From: G051132615 sp051132615
GTDB taxonomy: Bacteria; Pseudomonadota; Gammaproteobacteria; Burkholderiales; Neisseriaceae
NCBI RefSeq assembly: GCF_051132615.1
Contig: NZ_CP152375.1
Coordinates: forward strand, 186,001-250,000
Length of the DNA: 64,000 nt
Direction of reading: 5' to 3'
This document shows positions 36,040 to 44,792 of this stretch, piece after piece. The stretch's first letter is position 1. Each line of letters starts with the position of its first letter. The translations under genes were made by a program, and so were the position numbers. The notes beneath the pieces are model-generated. The model made no database searches. It was not told the DNA's origin and saw nothing but the letters and a program-made list of their open reading frames with translations.

Positions 36040-36074
36040 AAGCAGTCAGTTTTTCAACAAGAAACTGACTGCTT
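36040..36074 (-). terminator. Terminator between ygiW and qseC
   Basis: A 13-bp perfect stem (AAGCAGTCAGTTT / AAACTGACTGCTT) with a 9-base loop is followed by a T-run on the minus strand. It is best placed to end the qseBC transcript and may also slow ygiW read-through. Confidence 0.88.
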
Positions 36075-36109
36075 CAACCAGTTAAACCCAAGTTTCATTT
36101 CATTTTATT

Positions 36110-37474
36110 TTAAGACCAATTTAAAATAACCTTAAAACCAATAGGCTGATTACTTAAAAAGGTAATTTGAAAACCATGTAATTGCGCAATCTGCTTAACA
36201 ATGGATAAACCTAAGCCACTACCTGATTCATTCTGATTTTGCCCTGTCGGGCGAAAAAAACGTTCACCTAATCGATTGAGTATCTCTTGACTCACCCCTA
36301 CACCATTATCCTCAATGATTAAACTTGTTTGATCCAATGTAATGGTGATTTTCGCCTCTGGGTTTTGATTATACTTAATGGCATTTTCTAACAAATTTCG
36401 AACCAAAATGGACAATAATAAAGTATGCCCCTTTATTTTCATGGGTTCGACGATTTTATTCACCACAATTTGAACCTGCTTTTGTTCGGCACTATGCGCA
36501 ACATCATGTATACCCATTTCGATTAAATCAGACCAATTCACCTCTTGTATCTCTGCTAAATCTGATAAAGAATCTAACCTTGATAAAATCAACATTTGAT
36601 CCACTAACCTCGTGGCTCGATCAACCCCCAAAATTAAGTTATTCAGCGCTTTTTCACGCATATTCTGATCATCATGCGCCAACAATGCCACTTCAGCCTG
36701 AATTTTTAATGCGGCCAATGGTGTACGTAACTCATGAGCCGCATCGGAAATAAAACGCCTTTCTCGAACCAACATTTCATGAATACGAATAAATAGGGCA
36801 TTTAAAGCCTGTACAAATGGTTCCACTTCTTTTGGGGTTTTCAGTTCAGTAATTAAACTGTCCTCATCAGGCCTGCGATCTTTTAAAGTATTGGCTAGTT
36901 TTTTAAAGGGTAAAAATTCATAACTGATCATCATAATAATAATCAAAATTAGGATGGGTAACATGACTACCCATGGAATCATTTGATCAACCAATATATC
37001 CCATGCAATTTCATCACGATAATCTCGTTTCTGAGCTACAGCGACAATAAATTGCCTATCTTCACTTAATAGCCACAATACCCGCCACTTTTTTGTATCT
37101 TCTAAATAGGAATGGCCTTTTAAAGATAAGACCTGATCAGAAAAATTTATTTTTCGACCATTATCCCCATCATTTAATAACATTTTGCCTTCTGTTGAAA
37201 AAACAGCATAACTGAGTGCATCATCGTCTAGCTCAAGCGATTTAATGTATTTTGATTTTATTTTAGGTAATTGATAAGTATCTTGGTTGTCTAATAATTT
37301 GTGTAAATTAGGCGATGCCAAATGTTTGGCAAATAATAGCTGTTCTCCATCGAACACTTCTCTTAATGATTGCCTTGTTTGAAAAAAAGCAATGGATGAA
37401 GCAACTAACCAAGTAAACAGGATCATGGTACTGATTAAAACAATCAGCCTTAAGCGTAAACTGAGTTTTCTCAT
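36110..37474 (-). CDS. qseC: Two-component sensor histidine kinase, QseC-like
   Basis: Inner-membrane sensor of 454 residues. Two membrane helices (about 10-30 and 165-187) bracket a periplasmic sensing domain. The dimerisation helix has the phospho-accepting histidine in FISDAAHELRTPLAALK (about residue 248). The ATPase domain has the N box NLLENAIKY, G1 box IEDNGVGVS and G2 box GSGLGLSIV. Its start overlaps the end of the response regulator gene by 4 bases (ATGA). Enteric QseC responds to autoinducer-3 and catecholamines; the ligand here is unknown. Confidence 0.88.
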   Translation of the reverse strand: MRKLSLRLRLIVLISTMILFTWLVASSIAFFQTRQSLREVFDGEQLLFAKHLASPNLHKLLDNQDTYQLPKIKSKYIKSLELDDDALSYAVFSTEGKMLLNDGDNGRKINFSDQVLSLKGHSYLEDTKKWRVLWLLSEDRQFIVAVAQKRDYRDEIAWDILVDQMIPWVVMLPILILIIIMMISYEFLPFKKLANTLKDRRPDEDSLITELKTPKEVEPFVQALNALFIRIHEMLVRERRFISDAAHELRTPLAALKIQAEVALLAHDDQNMREKALNNLILGVDRATRLVDQMLILSRLDSLSDLAEIQEVNWSDLIEMGIHDVAHSAEQKQVQIVVNKIVEPMKIKGHTLLLSILVRNLLENAIKYNQNPEAKITITLDQTSLIIEDNGVGVSQEILNRLGERFFRPTGQNQNESGSGLGLSIVKQIAQLHGFQITFLSNQPIGFKVILNWS

Positions 37475-38133
37475 TCATTTTCCTCTAATTTATAACCTAA
37501 CCCATACACCGTTTTAATGAAATGATTACCCAACTTACGCCTTAAATTATGGATATATACATCTACAGTATTGCTGGCGACATCATCACTCCAAGAATAG
37601 AGTTTGTCTTGGATTAACTCTCTTGAGAGCACTTTACCTTTACTCAGTAAAAAGAACTCCAATAATGCAGTCTCTTTTGCTGTTAAAGTAACCACTTGCC
37701 CAGCCTTTGTTACAACCTTAGTAGAAGGAACCAAACATACATCAGCATGACTTAATTCTGGTTCCACCTGTTTATGATCCCTTCGAATTAAAGCCTGTAA
37801 TCTGGCGGCAAGTTCTACTAAGGCAAAAGGCTTACATAAATAATCATCTGCTCCTGCTTGCAGCCCCTCTACCCTTTGATCAATTGAATCACGAGCCGTT
37901 AATATCAAAACAGGTGTATTCAATTTATTTTGGCGCCAATAGGCTAAAACATCCAATCCATCTATTTTAGGTAAACTTAAATCTAAAACAACTGCATCAT
38001 ATGCAGCAGATGACAAAGCGTCTTGCCCTAATGCGCCATCCTCAAACCAATCAACAGTAAACCCCAATTTAGTTAACCCTGTTTTAATACCATCACCAAT
38101 TAACTGATTATCTTCAACCAATAAAATGCGCAT
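37471..38133 (-). CDS. qseB: Two-component response regulator, QseB/PmrA-type (OmpR family)
   Basis: A 220-residue regulator. The receiver domain (1-115) has acidic residues in LVEDN, phospho-acceptor Asp51 in VVLDLSLPKIDG, and Lys in CKPF. The winged-helix domain (about 125-218) ends NTVDVYIHNLRRKLG and IKTVYGLGYKL. It belongs to the QseB/PmrA subgroup, which binds CTTAAT-N5-CTTAAT boxes; one such box lies upstream of this gene, implying autoregulation. The following ATGA overlap couples translation to the kinase. Confidence 0.9.
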   Translation of the reverse strand: MRILLVEDNQLIGDGIKTGLTKLGFTVDWFEDGALGQDALSSAAYDAVVLDLSLPKIDGLDVLAYWRQNKLNTPVLILTARDSIDQRVEGLQAGADDYLCKPFALVELAARLQALIRRDHKQVEPELSHADVCLVPSTKVVTKAGQVVTLTAKETALLEFFLLSKGKVLSRELIQDKLYSWSDDVASNTVDVYIHNLRRKLGNHFIKTVYGLGYKLEENE

Positions 38134-38179
38134 TTTTTTAGTCCATTACTCATTATTTTTATTATTAAAACAAAAAAAT

Positions 38180-38196
38180 ATTAAATAATCATTAAG
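38180..38196 (-). promoter_or_regulatory. QseB/PmrA-type box upstream of qseB
   Basis: On the minus strand, CTTAAT-GATTA-TTTAAT differs by one base from the direct-repeat consensus CTTAAT-N5-CTTAAT of this regulator subgroup. It lies 47-63 bases before the qseB start codon, suited to autoregulation. Confidence 0.62.
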
Positions 38197-38205
38197 TTTT
38201 AACAT

Positions 38206-38249
38206 ATGAGTAAAAAAGCCATTCAAAAATGAATGGCTTTTTTACTCAT
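38206..38249 (-). terminator. Terminator after mdaB
   Basis: A 20-bp perfect stem (arms 38206-38225 and 38230-38249, core AAAAAAGCCATTCA) with a 4-base loop lies 14 bases past the mdaB stop. The stem core resembles that of the terminator at 5336-5380. It isolates mdaB from qseBC. Confidence 0.9.
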
Positions 38250-38263
38250 TAACAATAGCAAAT

Positions 38264-38845
38264 TTAAACAATATTATGCTTTAAATGTGCTTCATATCTC
38301 ACCACATCTTCTGCAATATGAGGATCTTTAATCACATCATTGCATATAAACGAAGGTAAAGGTTCCATACCTAAAAACTGATTGGCTTTATGTAGAGGCA
38401 AATACACACCATCTACCCCAACCCCCTCAAAAAACTGCTCTGGATCATTAAAAGCTTCTAATGGTGCATTCCAAGTGGCTGAAATCATGTATTTCTTACC
38501 TTGTAACAACCCACCTGAACCATATTTTTTAGAAGCATCACTTCTGGTTCTACCATCGCTGGCATACAAACTGCCATAACCTTCGGTAAACACATCATCA
38601 ATATATTTTTTCAGTGTCCATGGCATACCCATCCACCAACCAGGCTGTTGATAAATCACCACATCTGCCCACACATATTTAGCCACTTCATCAGATATTT
38701 GATACCCATCTTCCAAAGTCGTGACTTGCACTTCATGCCCCATTTTCACCAAAGTTTTTTGTGCCACTTCAGTTAGGTACTTATTTAACTCACCTTTTGA
38801 ATGAAAAAAGTTTTTTCCCGCATCAATAATCAATACTTTAGACAT
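38264..38845 (-). CDS. mdaB: NAD(P)H quinone reductase MdaB (flavodoxin-like)
   Basis: A 193-residue FAD-dependent quinone reductase that makes quinols by two-electron reduction, limiting redox cycling. The flavodoxin-like fold opens MSKVLIIDAGKNFFHSKGELN. The flavin-contacting IYQQPGWWMGMPWTLKKYIDDVF is near residues 64-86, and the dimer segment near the middle carries GSGGLLQGKKYMISATWNAP. All are MdaB features. In enteric bacteria mdaB sits close to qseBC and ygiW, as it does here. Confidence 0.92.
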   Translation of the reverse strand: MSKVLIIDAGKNFFHSKGELNKYLTEVAQKTLVKMGHEVQVTTLEDGYQISDEVAKYVWADVVIYQQPGWWMGMPWTLKKYIDDVFTEGYGSLYASDGRTRSDASKKYGSGGLLQGKKYMISATWNAPLEAFNDPEQFFEGVGVDGVYLPLHKANQFLGMEPLPSFICNDVIKDPHIAEDVVRYEAHLKHNIV

Positions 38846-39494
38846 TTCTCTACTTTCAATATTAACCTAAATTAAGTATTTAATTATATGCCTAAAAAAC
38901 CAAATAACTTCATACTGTTTTTTTATGAGTACATTAAAAATCTATATAATCTCTTATCCTTCTTAGGTCAACAATATGATTTTATTCATATTAAAAATAA
39001 CGCACAATGACAAAAGATTAAATATATTAATCAATCTCAAAAACGGATGCCTAATAAAAACCCCCTTTCATCGCTGTAATAGGCTTTGCAACATGAATAG
39101 TATGGGATGACAGGAAGTTAAACAAATAACATACCGCAAGCATTGGGTGCTGTAGATTTTGCTTTATACGCTAAACTTGCTTGTATTCGCCTTGATAAGA
39201 ACACAAAAAATGAGGTACTAAGGGTGACTATGTAAGCGTAAAATACCAGATATTGTAAAAAAACACTTAGATTTACATATAGCTTAGCATAATGAGCTAG
39301 TTAAATTTTCAAATAAAAGGTTTACATTTAGTGCCCTTTAACTACCCCAAATTTAAGCTTAAAAATCAGACGGCACACATCTAACAATCTAGGGTATGGG
39401 CATTACGGGCATCTATGTTAAAATCAAAGGTCAAAGACAGACATTTATGGCTTTAATACAAATTTACATTCTTCAATTTACTTAAAGGCTTATT
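38846..39494. other. 649-base non-coding region with a possible gene remnant
   Basis: This is the longest stretch without a gene. Around 39080-39240 the composition becomes less AT-rich and protein-like. A stop-bounded plus-strand frame at 39122-39232 encodes 37 residues without a good start (IPQALGAVDFALYAKLA within it), and I do not recognise it. It may be a decayed gene or mobile-element fragment. A near-match to the Neisseria DNA-uptake core occurs at 39366-39374 on the minus strand (GCCGTCTGA, nine of ten bases). The aroC promoter should lie in the last 100 bases. No tRNA or complete element seen. Confidence 0.4.
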
Positions 39495-40583
39495 ATGGCA
39501 GGAAATACTTTTGGACAGTTGTTTTGCGTCACGACTTTTGGAGAAAGCCATGGCGAAGCTTTAGGCTGTATTATTGACGGCTGCCCTCCTAACCTTGCTA
39601 TCAGTAAAGATGATATTCAACAAGAACTGGATAAACGTAAGCCTGGCACCAGTCGCCATGTCACGCAAAGAAAAGAAGCAGATGAAGTTGAAATTTTATC
39701 AGGCATCTTTGAAGGCAAAACAACCGGTACACCTATTGCTTTATTAATTCGCAATACGGATCAGCGTAGTAAGGATTACGGCAATATTGCCCAAACTTTC
39801 CGCCCTGGCCATGCTGACTATACCTACTGGCACAAATATGGTATTCGTGACTACCGTGGTGGTGGACGCAGTTCAGCTCGTGAAACAGCGGCAAGGGTTG
39901 CTGCTGGTGCGATTGCTAAAAAATGGCTATCAGAGCAATTTGGCACGCAAATTATCGCCTACGTCAATCAAGTGGGGATAAAAGAAATTCCCTTTGTCAG
40001 TTATGACGATATTGCAAAAAATCCTTTTTTTGTCGCCAATATGGGCATGGTTGCAGAACTAGAAGAGTATATGGATGCAACAAGAAAAAGCTTAGATTCT
40101 GTTGGTGCTCGCTTAAAAGTCATTGCGAAGGGAATTCCTGTTGGTTGGGGAGAGCCTATATTTGACCGCCTTGATGCGGATATAGCCCATGCTTTAATGA
40201 GCATAAACGCTGTTAAAGGCATAGAAATTGGCTCAGGTTTTGACAGTATTACCCAAAAAGGCTCTGAACATGGAGATGAGTTGACACCGCAAGGTTTTTT
40301 AAGCAATCACGCAGGTGGCATACTGGGTGGAATCAGTACAGGTCAAAATATTGAGGCCACTATTGCCATAAAACCAACCTCTAGCATTGCCACAGTAAGA
40401 CGTTCAATTGATATTGAAGGAAAAGCTGTTGAAGTAGCTACACATGGACGCCACGATCCTTGTGTTGGTTTGCGCGCAGCACCTATTGCAGAAGCCATGA
40501 TGGCCTTGGTATTAATGGACCATGCACTAAGACACCGCGCACAGTGCATGGATGTGTCGGTTCATACGCCGAAAATCGCTTAG
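39495..40583 (+). CDS. aroC: Chorismate synthase
   Basis: Converts 5-enolpyruvylshikimate-3-phosphate to chorismate, using reduced FMN, as the last common step to aromatic compounds. The 362-residue protein has all three signatures: GESHGEALGCIIDGCP (residues about 16-31), HKYGIRDYRGGGRSSARETAARVAAGA (about 113-139) and RHDPCVGLRAAPIAEAM (about 320-336). It begins MAGNTFGQLFCVTTF with GG spaced about 9 bases before the ATG. It lies 53 bases before proB. Confidence 0.97.
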   Translation: MAGNTFGQLFCVTTFGESHGEALGCIIDGCPPNLAISKDDIQQELDKRKPGTSRHVTQRKEADEVEILSGIFEGKTTGTPIALLIRNTDQRSKDYGNIAQTFRPGHADYTYWHKYGIRDYRGGGRSSARETAARVAAGAIAKKWLSEQFGTQIIAYVNQVGIKEIPFVSYDDIAKNPFFVANMGMVAELEEYMDATRKSLDSVGARLKVIAKGIPVGWGEPIFDRLDADIAHALMSINAVKGIEIGSGFDSITQKGSEHGDELTPQGFLSNHAGGILGGISTGQNIEATIAIKPTSSIATVRRSIDIEGKAVEVATHGRHDPCVGLRAAPIAEAMMALVLMDHALRHRAQCMDVSVHTPKIA

Positions 40584-40636
40584 ATTGGATATTAAACGAT
40601 GTTGTTTAATGTGGTTTCACTTTTGAGAATAAAAAT

Positions 40637-41740
40637 ATGGCCAAGCAGCAAACATTAGTTGTTAAATTAGGAACCAGTGTACTAACCGGCGGAACACGCC
40701 AATTAAATAAAGCCCATATGGTGCAATTAATTACGCAATGTGCCAAGCAGTATGAGGCTGGGCATAGAATCATTATTGTGACTTCTGGTGCGATTGCAGC
40801 TGGTCGTGAATACCTAAACTTTCCAGATTTGCCTGCAACGATTGCCTCCAAACAATTATTGGCAGCAGTAGGTCAATCAAGGCTGATTCAACTATGGGAA
40901 CAATTGTTCTCAATATACAATATCCATATTGGGCAAATGTTATTAACCCGTGCAGATCTTGAGGATCATGAACGTTTTTTAAATGCACAAGACACACTTA
41001 AAGCATTATTAGACAATCGCATTGTGCCTGTTATTAATGAAAATGATGCTGTTGTGACAGCTGAAATTAAAGTTGGCGATAATGACAATTTATCAGCATT
41101 GGCGGCTATTTTGGCACAGGCAGATAAGCTGCTGTTATTAACAGATCAAAATGGCCTTTATACGGCAGACCCCCGTACAGATGCAAATGCAAAGCTCATT
41201 GAAGAAGTCAGTGTGATTGACGACACATTACGTAATATAGCTGGTGACAGTGTGACTGGTTTAGGAACAGGTGGTATGTCTACTAAGCTACAAGCTGCCG
41301 ATATTGCTTGTCGAGCAGGCATTGAAGTGATTATTGGCTCAGGTTCTCGCCCCAATATCATTGAAGATGTTATAGAAAACCGACCTGTAGGTACGCGCTT
41401 TTTGGCTCAGGAAACACCGTTAGAAAACCGTAAACGCTGGATATTCGGTGCCCCACCTGCGGGTGAGCTTGGCTTAGATCAAGGAGCAACGGAAGCCATT
41501 TTAACCAAAGGCAGTTCACTTTTACCTAAAGGCATTATTGCCATTAGTGGGGACTTCTCTCGTGGTGAAGTATTGAAGTTATGTGATCCCACAGGTAAAT
41601 GTATTGCCCGTGGTGTTGCTCGTTATAACAGTGATGCGCTCAAAATTATTGCTGGCAAACATTCTCAGCAAATCAGCGAATTATTGGGCTATGAATATGG
41701 TTCTGTTGCTGTACACCGTGATGATATGATTGTAAATTAA
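40637..41740 (+). CDS. proB: Glutamate 5-kinase
   Basis: Phosphorylates glutamate, the first, proline-inhibited step of proline synthesis. The 367-residue protein has an amino-acid kinase domain (about 1-260): VVKLGTSVLTGG, VTSGAIAAGREYL, VINENDAV and GLGTGGMSTKLQAADIA. A C-terminal PUA domain (about 275-355) is also present, as in proteobacterial enzymes. proA follows after 35 bases and the pair should be co-transcribed. A 7-bp inverted repeat (ATTAAAC / GTTTAAT, 40591-40610) lies in the gap after aroC. Confidence 0.96.
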   Translation: MAKQQTLVVKLGTSVLTGGTRQLNKAHMVQLITQCAKQYEAGHRIIIVTSGAIAAGREYLNFPDLPATIASKQLLAAVGQSRLIQLWEQLFSIYNIHIGQMLLTRADLEDHERFLNAQDTLKALLDNRIVPVINENDAVVTAEIKVGDNDNLSALAAILAQADKLLLLTDQNGLYTADPRTDANAKLIEEVSVIDDTLRNIAGDSVTGLGTGGMSTKLQAADIACRAGIEVIIGSGSRPNIIEDVIENRPVGTRFLAQETPLENRKRWIFGAPPAGELGLDQGATEAILTKGSSLLPKGIIAISGDFSRGEVLKLCDPTGKCIARGVARYNSDALKIIAGKHSQQISELLGYEYGSVAVHRDDMIVN

Positions 41741-41775
41741 CACTGATTCATACTTTTTACAGAAGGTAAATCTAC

Positions 41776-43029
41776 ATGTTAGAACAAATGGGTAAAGCAG
41801 CTAAAGAAGCGGCTTATCAACTGGCACAATGTACGACTGCTCAAAAAAATACTGCTTTGCGCATGATTGCTGATTCACTGGAAGCCAATAGCGAGCAAAT
41901 TCTACAAGCCAATCGATTGGATATTCAATTTGCTCAAGAAAATGGCATCAGTGATGCAATGCAAGACCGTTTGTTATTAACGAAAGAGCGTATTGCTGCC
42001 ATAGCACACGACGTACGTAAAGTCTGCTTATTATCTGACCCTATTGGATCAGTTATGGATGGTTGTGTTCTGGAAAGTGGCTTAAACATACAGCGCAAAC
42101 GTGTCCCGCTGGGCGTTATTGGGGTTATTTATGAAGCTAGACCTAATGTGACAATCGATGTTGCGTCCCTTTGTTTAAAAACAGGCAATGCGGTTATTTT
42201 ACGTGGTGGGAAAGAAACCATACACACCAATAAAGAAATGACATTGATTGTTCAACAAGCTTTGCGCGCAGCAAGCTTACCTGAAAAAGCCATTCAATCT
42301 ATCGAAAATCCAGATAGGCAATGGATTAATGCCTTATTAAAATTGGATCAATATGTTGATATGCTGATTCCTCGTGGTGGGGCAAAACTACATCAGCTTT
42401 GTAAAGAGAACTCGACGATCCCAGTGATTGTTGGTGGCATTGGTATTTGCCATACCTTTGTAGATGAAAGTGCTGATTTTTCTAAAGCACTGGATATCAT
42501 CCAAAATGCCAAAACGCAACGCCCAAGTACTTGCAACACCTTAGAAACTTTATTGGTACATGAAAATATTGCCCATACATTTTTGCCTCTACTGAGCCAA
42601 AGAATGGCTGAGTGTAAGGTCTCGCTACATGCAAAAGATGCAGCATTGGCTCTATTACAAAAGGTTCATGCAAAAGTTGAGCCTTTAAAAGAAAATGAAT
42701 TATATGAAGAATGGCTCTCTTTAGATTTAAACGTTATGGTTGTGACTGACTTAAATGCAGCCCTTGAACACATCAGAACATACAGCAGTAAGCATTCAGA
42801 TGCTATTTTGACCAAAAATGTACAACATGCTGAAAAATTTGTTCAAGTTGTCGACTCTGCTGCTGTTTATGTCAATGCCAGCACACGTTTTACTGATGGT
42901 GCTCAATTTGGATTAGGTGCAGAAGTTGCCGTAAGCACACAAAAACTACATGCTCGAGGACCTATGGGACTAGAAGCATTGACAACTTATAAATGGATTG
43001 GTTATGGTGAAGATTTAATTAGAAGCTGA
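41776..43029 (+). CDS. proA: Gamma-glutamyl phosphate reductase
   Basis: Reduces gamma-glutamyl phosphate with NADPH to glutamate semialdehyde. The 417-residue protein is the usual length. It shows RKRVPLGVIGVIYEARPNVT (about residues 100-120), a GNAVILRGGKE nucleotide-binding segment, the catalytic cysteine in QRPSTCNTLETLLVH (about 255) and the late FTDGAQFGLGAEVAVSTQ. GAAGG lies about 10 bases upstream. A strong terminator follows the stop. Confidence 0.97.
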   Translation: MLEQMGKAAKEAAYQLAQCTTAQKNTALRMIADSLEANSEQILQANRLDIQFAQENGISDAMQDRLLLTKERIAAIAHDVRKVCLLSDPIGSVMDGCVLESGLNIQRKRVPLGVIGVIYEARPNVTIDVASLCLKTGNAVILRGGKETIHTNKEMTLIVQQALRAASLPEKAIQSIENPDRQWINALLKLDQYVDMLIPRGGAKLHQLCKENSTIPVIVGGIGICHTFVDESADFSKALDIIQNAKTQRPSTCNTLETLLVHENIAHTFLPLLSQRMAECKVSLHAKDAALALLQKVHAKVEPLKENELYEEWLSLDLNVMVVTDLNAALEHIRTYSSKHSDAILTKNVQHAEKFVQVVDSAAVYVNASTRFTDGAQFGLGAEVAVSTQKLHARGPMGLEALTTYKWIGYGEDLIRS

Positions 43030-43040
43030 TTTATTGACAA

Positions 43041-43070
43041 AAAAACACCCCTTAAATAAGGGGTGTTTTT
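43041..43070. terminator. Terminator between proA and the DASS transporter
   Basis: A 14-bp perfect inverted repeat (AAAAACACCCCTTA / TAAGGGGTGTTTTT) with A- and T-rich flanks lies between convergent genes, so it can serve both strands. Confidence 0.93.
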
Positions 43071-43081
43071 TATGGTGACTT

Positions 43082-44554
43082 TTACCAATAACCTAAGATT
43101 TTCCACCATACTGAGCCAATGCCTAACCAAATGACCAAATTAACCACGCTCATAATAAAGCCTATCTTCCACCATTGTCCTAATGTGGTGTAACCTGAGC
43201 CAAAAATAATTGGGGAGGTACCTGTTGCATAATGTGTTAAAGACATCATGAGAGAAGAAGAAAAAGCCAACATCAGCGCAAACAATATAGGAGGAGCTCC
43301 TAAAGCAATACCTGCGGCAAAAAAAGCACCGAACATGGCGGTAATATGTGCGGTTGTGCTGGCAAAAAAGTAATGAGAATAAACATAAAAAGCCACCAAT
43401 AATAATACCGCACTGATCCAGCCAAAATTCATCACTGTCAATATGCCTTGGATACTACCAGAGAGCCAAGCAATTAAACCTAATTTACCTAAAAAGGTCG
43501 CCATCATAACCAAAGCAGCAAACCAAACAACGGTATCCCATGCACCTTTTTCACCCAATAAATCATCCCAGCTTAAAACACCTGTACACAATAAAATACT
43601 CAACCCTAAAAAGGCAGCAGTCGCTGGATCAACTTTAAAGGCATCACCAAAGATGAATGCAGGTAGCCCTGCCCATAAGATCAGCAACAGACCAAAAACT
43701 GCAATCATGATTTTTTCAGGCAATTGCATTTTTCCTAATCCTGCCAGTTTCTCTTTAGCAAAATGAGTGGCATTTGGGGTACTTTTTGTTTCTGGCGGAT
43801 CAATTAAATAAATAATCAATGGCATTAAAGCCAACGATATCAAACCTGGAACAATAGCAGCAACAGCCCACATTGTCCAAGTGAACTCAAAATGAGGCTC
43901 TGTACCTTTGGCAATCAAAGTGACAATAAGTGGATTAGGTGCCGTTGCAGTAATGAACATTGCAGAAGTAATTGGATTGGTATTGTAATTGACCAAAGCC
44001 AAATAACGGCCTATTTTACCAGTTGAACCATCCTCTGGCTTAGACCCAAACGCATTGGCAATGGATTTCATAATGGGGTGGATGATTCCTCCTCCCCTTG
44101 CTGTATTACTGGGGGTTACAGGCGCCAAAGTTAACTCGGCTAAAACCAGTGAATAAGCGATCCCCAAGGTACGTTTACCAAACACAGAAATAAAATAATA
44201 ACCAATACGTGCACCCAACCCTGTTTTACTCAAACCTTTTGAAATAAGAACAGACACACCAATTAACCAGATCAATGAATTGGAAAAACCACTTAACGCA
44301 TCGGTAATTGCTTGAGTTGGATTACCAGGGCTGGTTACTCTTGTTAACGCAACCAAACAAATGGCAATAATGGAAACAGCACCAATAGGTAATGCTTTAC
44401 CTATAATAGCCACAATTGTGCCCACAAAAAGTGCTAATAAGTGCCACGCATGAATAGAAACACCATCAGGAACTGGAATAACAAACCAAATGATTAGCCC
44501 GATTGCAATGGCTATGGCAGACGGAATAGGCTTTGCGTGTGTGAACGTATACAT
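43082..44554 (-). CDS. DASS-family dicarboxylate/citrate transporter
   Basis: A 490-residue inner-membrane protein with about twelve hydrophobic segments. The divalent anion/sodium symporter motif SNTARGGGIIHPI is near residues 150-162, a matching FASTTAHITAMFGAFFAAG is in the second half, and an NYNTNPITSAMFITATAPNPL stretch forms part of the substrate site. These are shared by 2-oxoglutarate/malate and citrate/succinate or tartrate/succinate carriers (CitT, TtdT). AAGGA precedes the ATG. Substrate and mode (symport or exchange) cannot be settled here. A TCA intermediate would fit a host with acnB and fumarase nearby, but it is a separate transcription unit. Confidence 0.88.
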   Translation of the reverse strand: MYTFTHAKPIPSAIAIAIGLIIWFVIPVPDGVSIHAWHLLALFVGTIVAIIGKALPIGAVSIIAICLVALTRVTSPGNPTQAITDALSGFSNSLIWLIGVSVLISKGLSKTGLGARIGYYFISVFGKRTLGIAYSLVLAELTLAPVTPSNTARGGGIIHPIMKSIANAFGSKPEDGSTGKIGRYLALVNYNTNPITSAMFITATAPNPLIVTLIAKGTEPHFEFTWTMWAVAAIVPGLISLALMPLIIYLIDPPETKSTPNATHFAKEKLAGLGKMQLPEKIMIAVFGLLLILWAGLPAFIFGDAFKVDPATAAFLGLSILLCTGVLSWDDLLGEKGAWDTVVWFAALVMMATFLGKLGLIAWLSGSIQGILTVMNFGWISAVLLLVAFYVYSHYFFASTTAHITAMFGAFFAAGIALGAPPILFALMLAFSSSLMMSLTHYATGTSPIIFGSGYTTLGQWWKIGFIMSVVNLVIWLGIGSVWWKILGYW

Positions 44555-44743
44555 TTTTTAATCCTTATAAACAGAACACTACTTTTTCAATATTTTTTAT
44601 TAAGATCTATTAATATTATTTTTATAGTGTTAGTATACAATTCATATAACCTATAATCAATTTTAATTAAATTAATTTTCAATAAAATTTAATTAAGTTT
44701 ATGATATTTCACCTATAAGTATTTATGCCATCTTACAGTCGCA

Positions 44744-44752
44744 TGGTATAAT
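44744..44752 (+). promoter_or_regulatory. Extended -10 promoter for the tatD-like gene
   Basis: TGGTATAAT, a perfect TGn plus TATAAT extended -10 box, lies 40 bases before the start codon at 44793. No good -35 is seen, which such promoters do not require. The 238-base divergent interval 44555-44792 is otherwise AT-rich with no gene. Confidence 0.65.
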
Positions 44753-44792
44753 TGAACAAATAGTTATCATAAAATGGATATACAGAATCTAG

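Noticed and set aside
5336..38249. Shared GCCATTCA core in two terminators as a possible uptake or repeat sequence
   Set aside because: Only the two terminators (5336-5380 and 38206-38249) carry it as an inverted repeat. Other terminators have unrelated stems, so it is probably chance.
4826..42289. Recurring ACCTGAA as a DNA-uptake dialect
   Set aside because: Most occurrences are in coding sequence, several encoding Leu-Pro-Glu, which fits codon use. No longer shared flank was seen.
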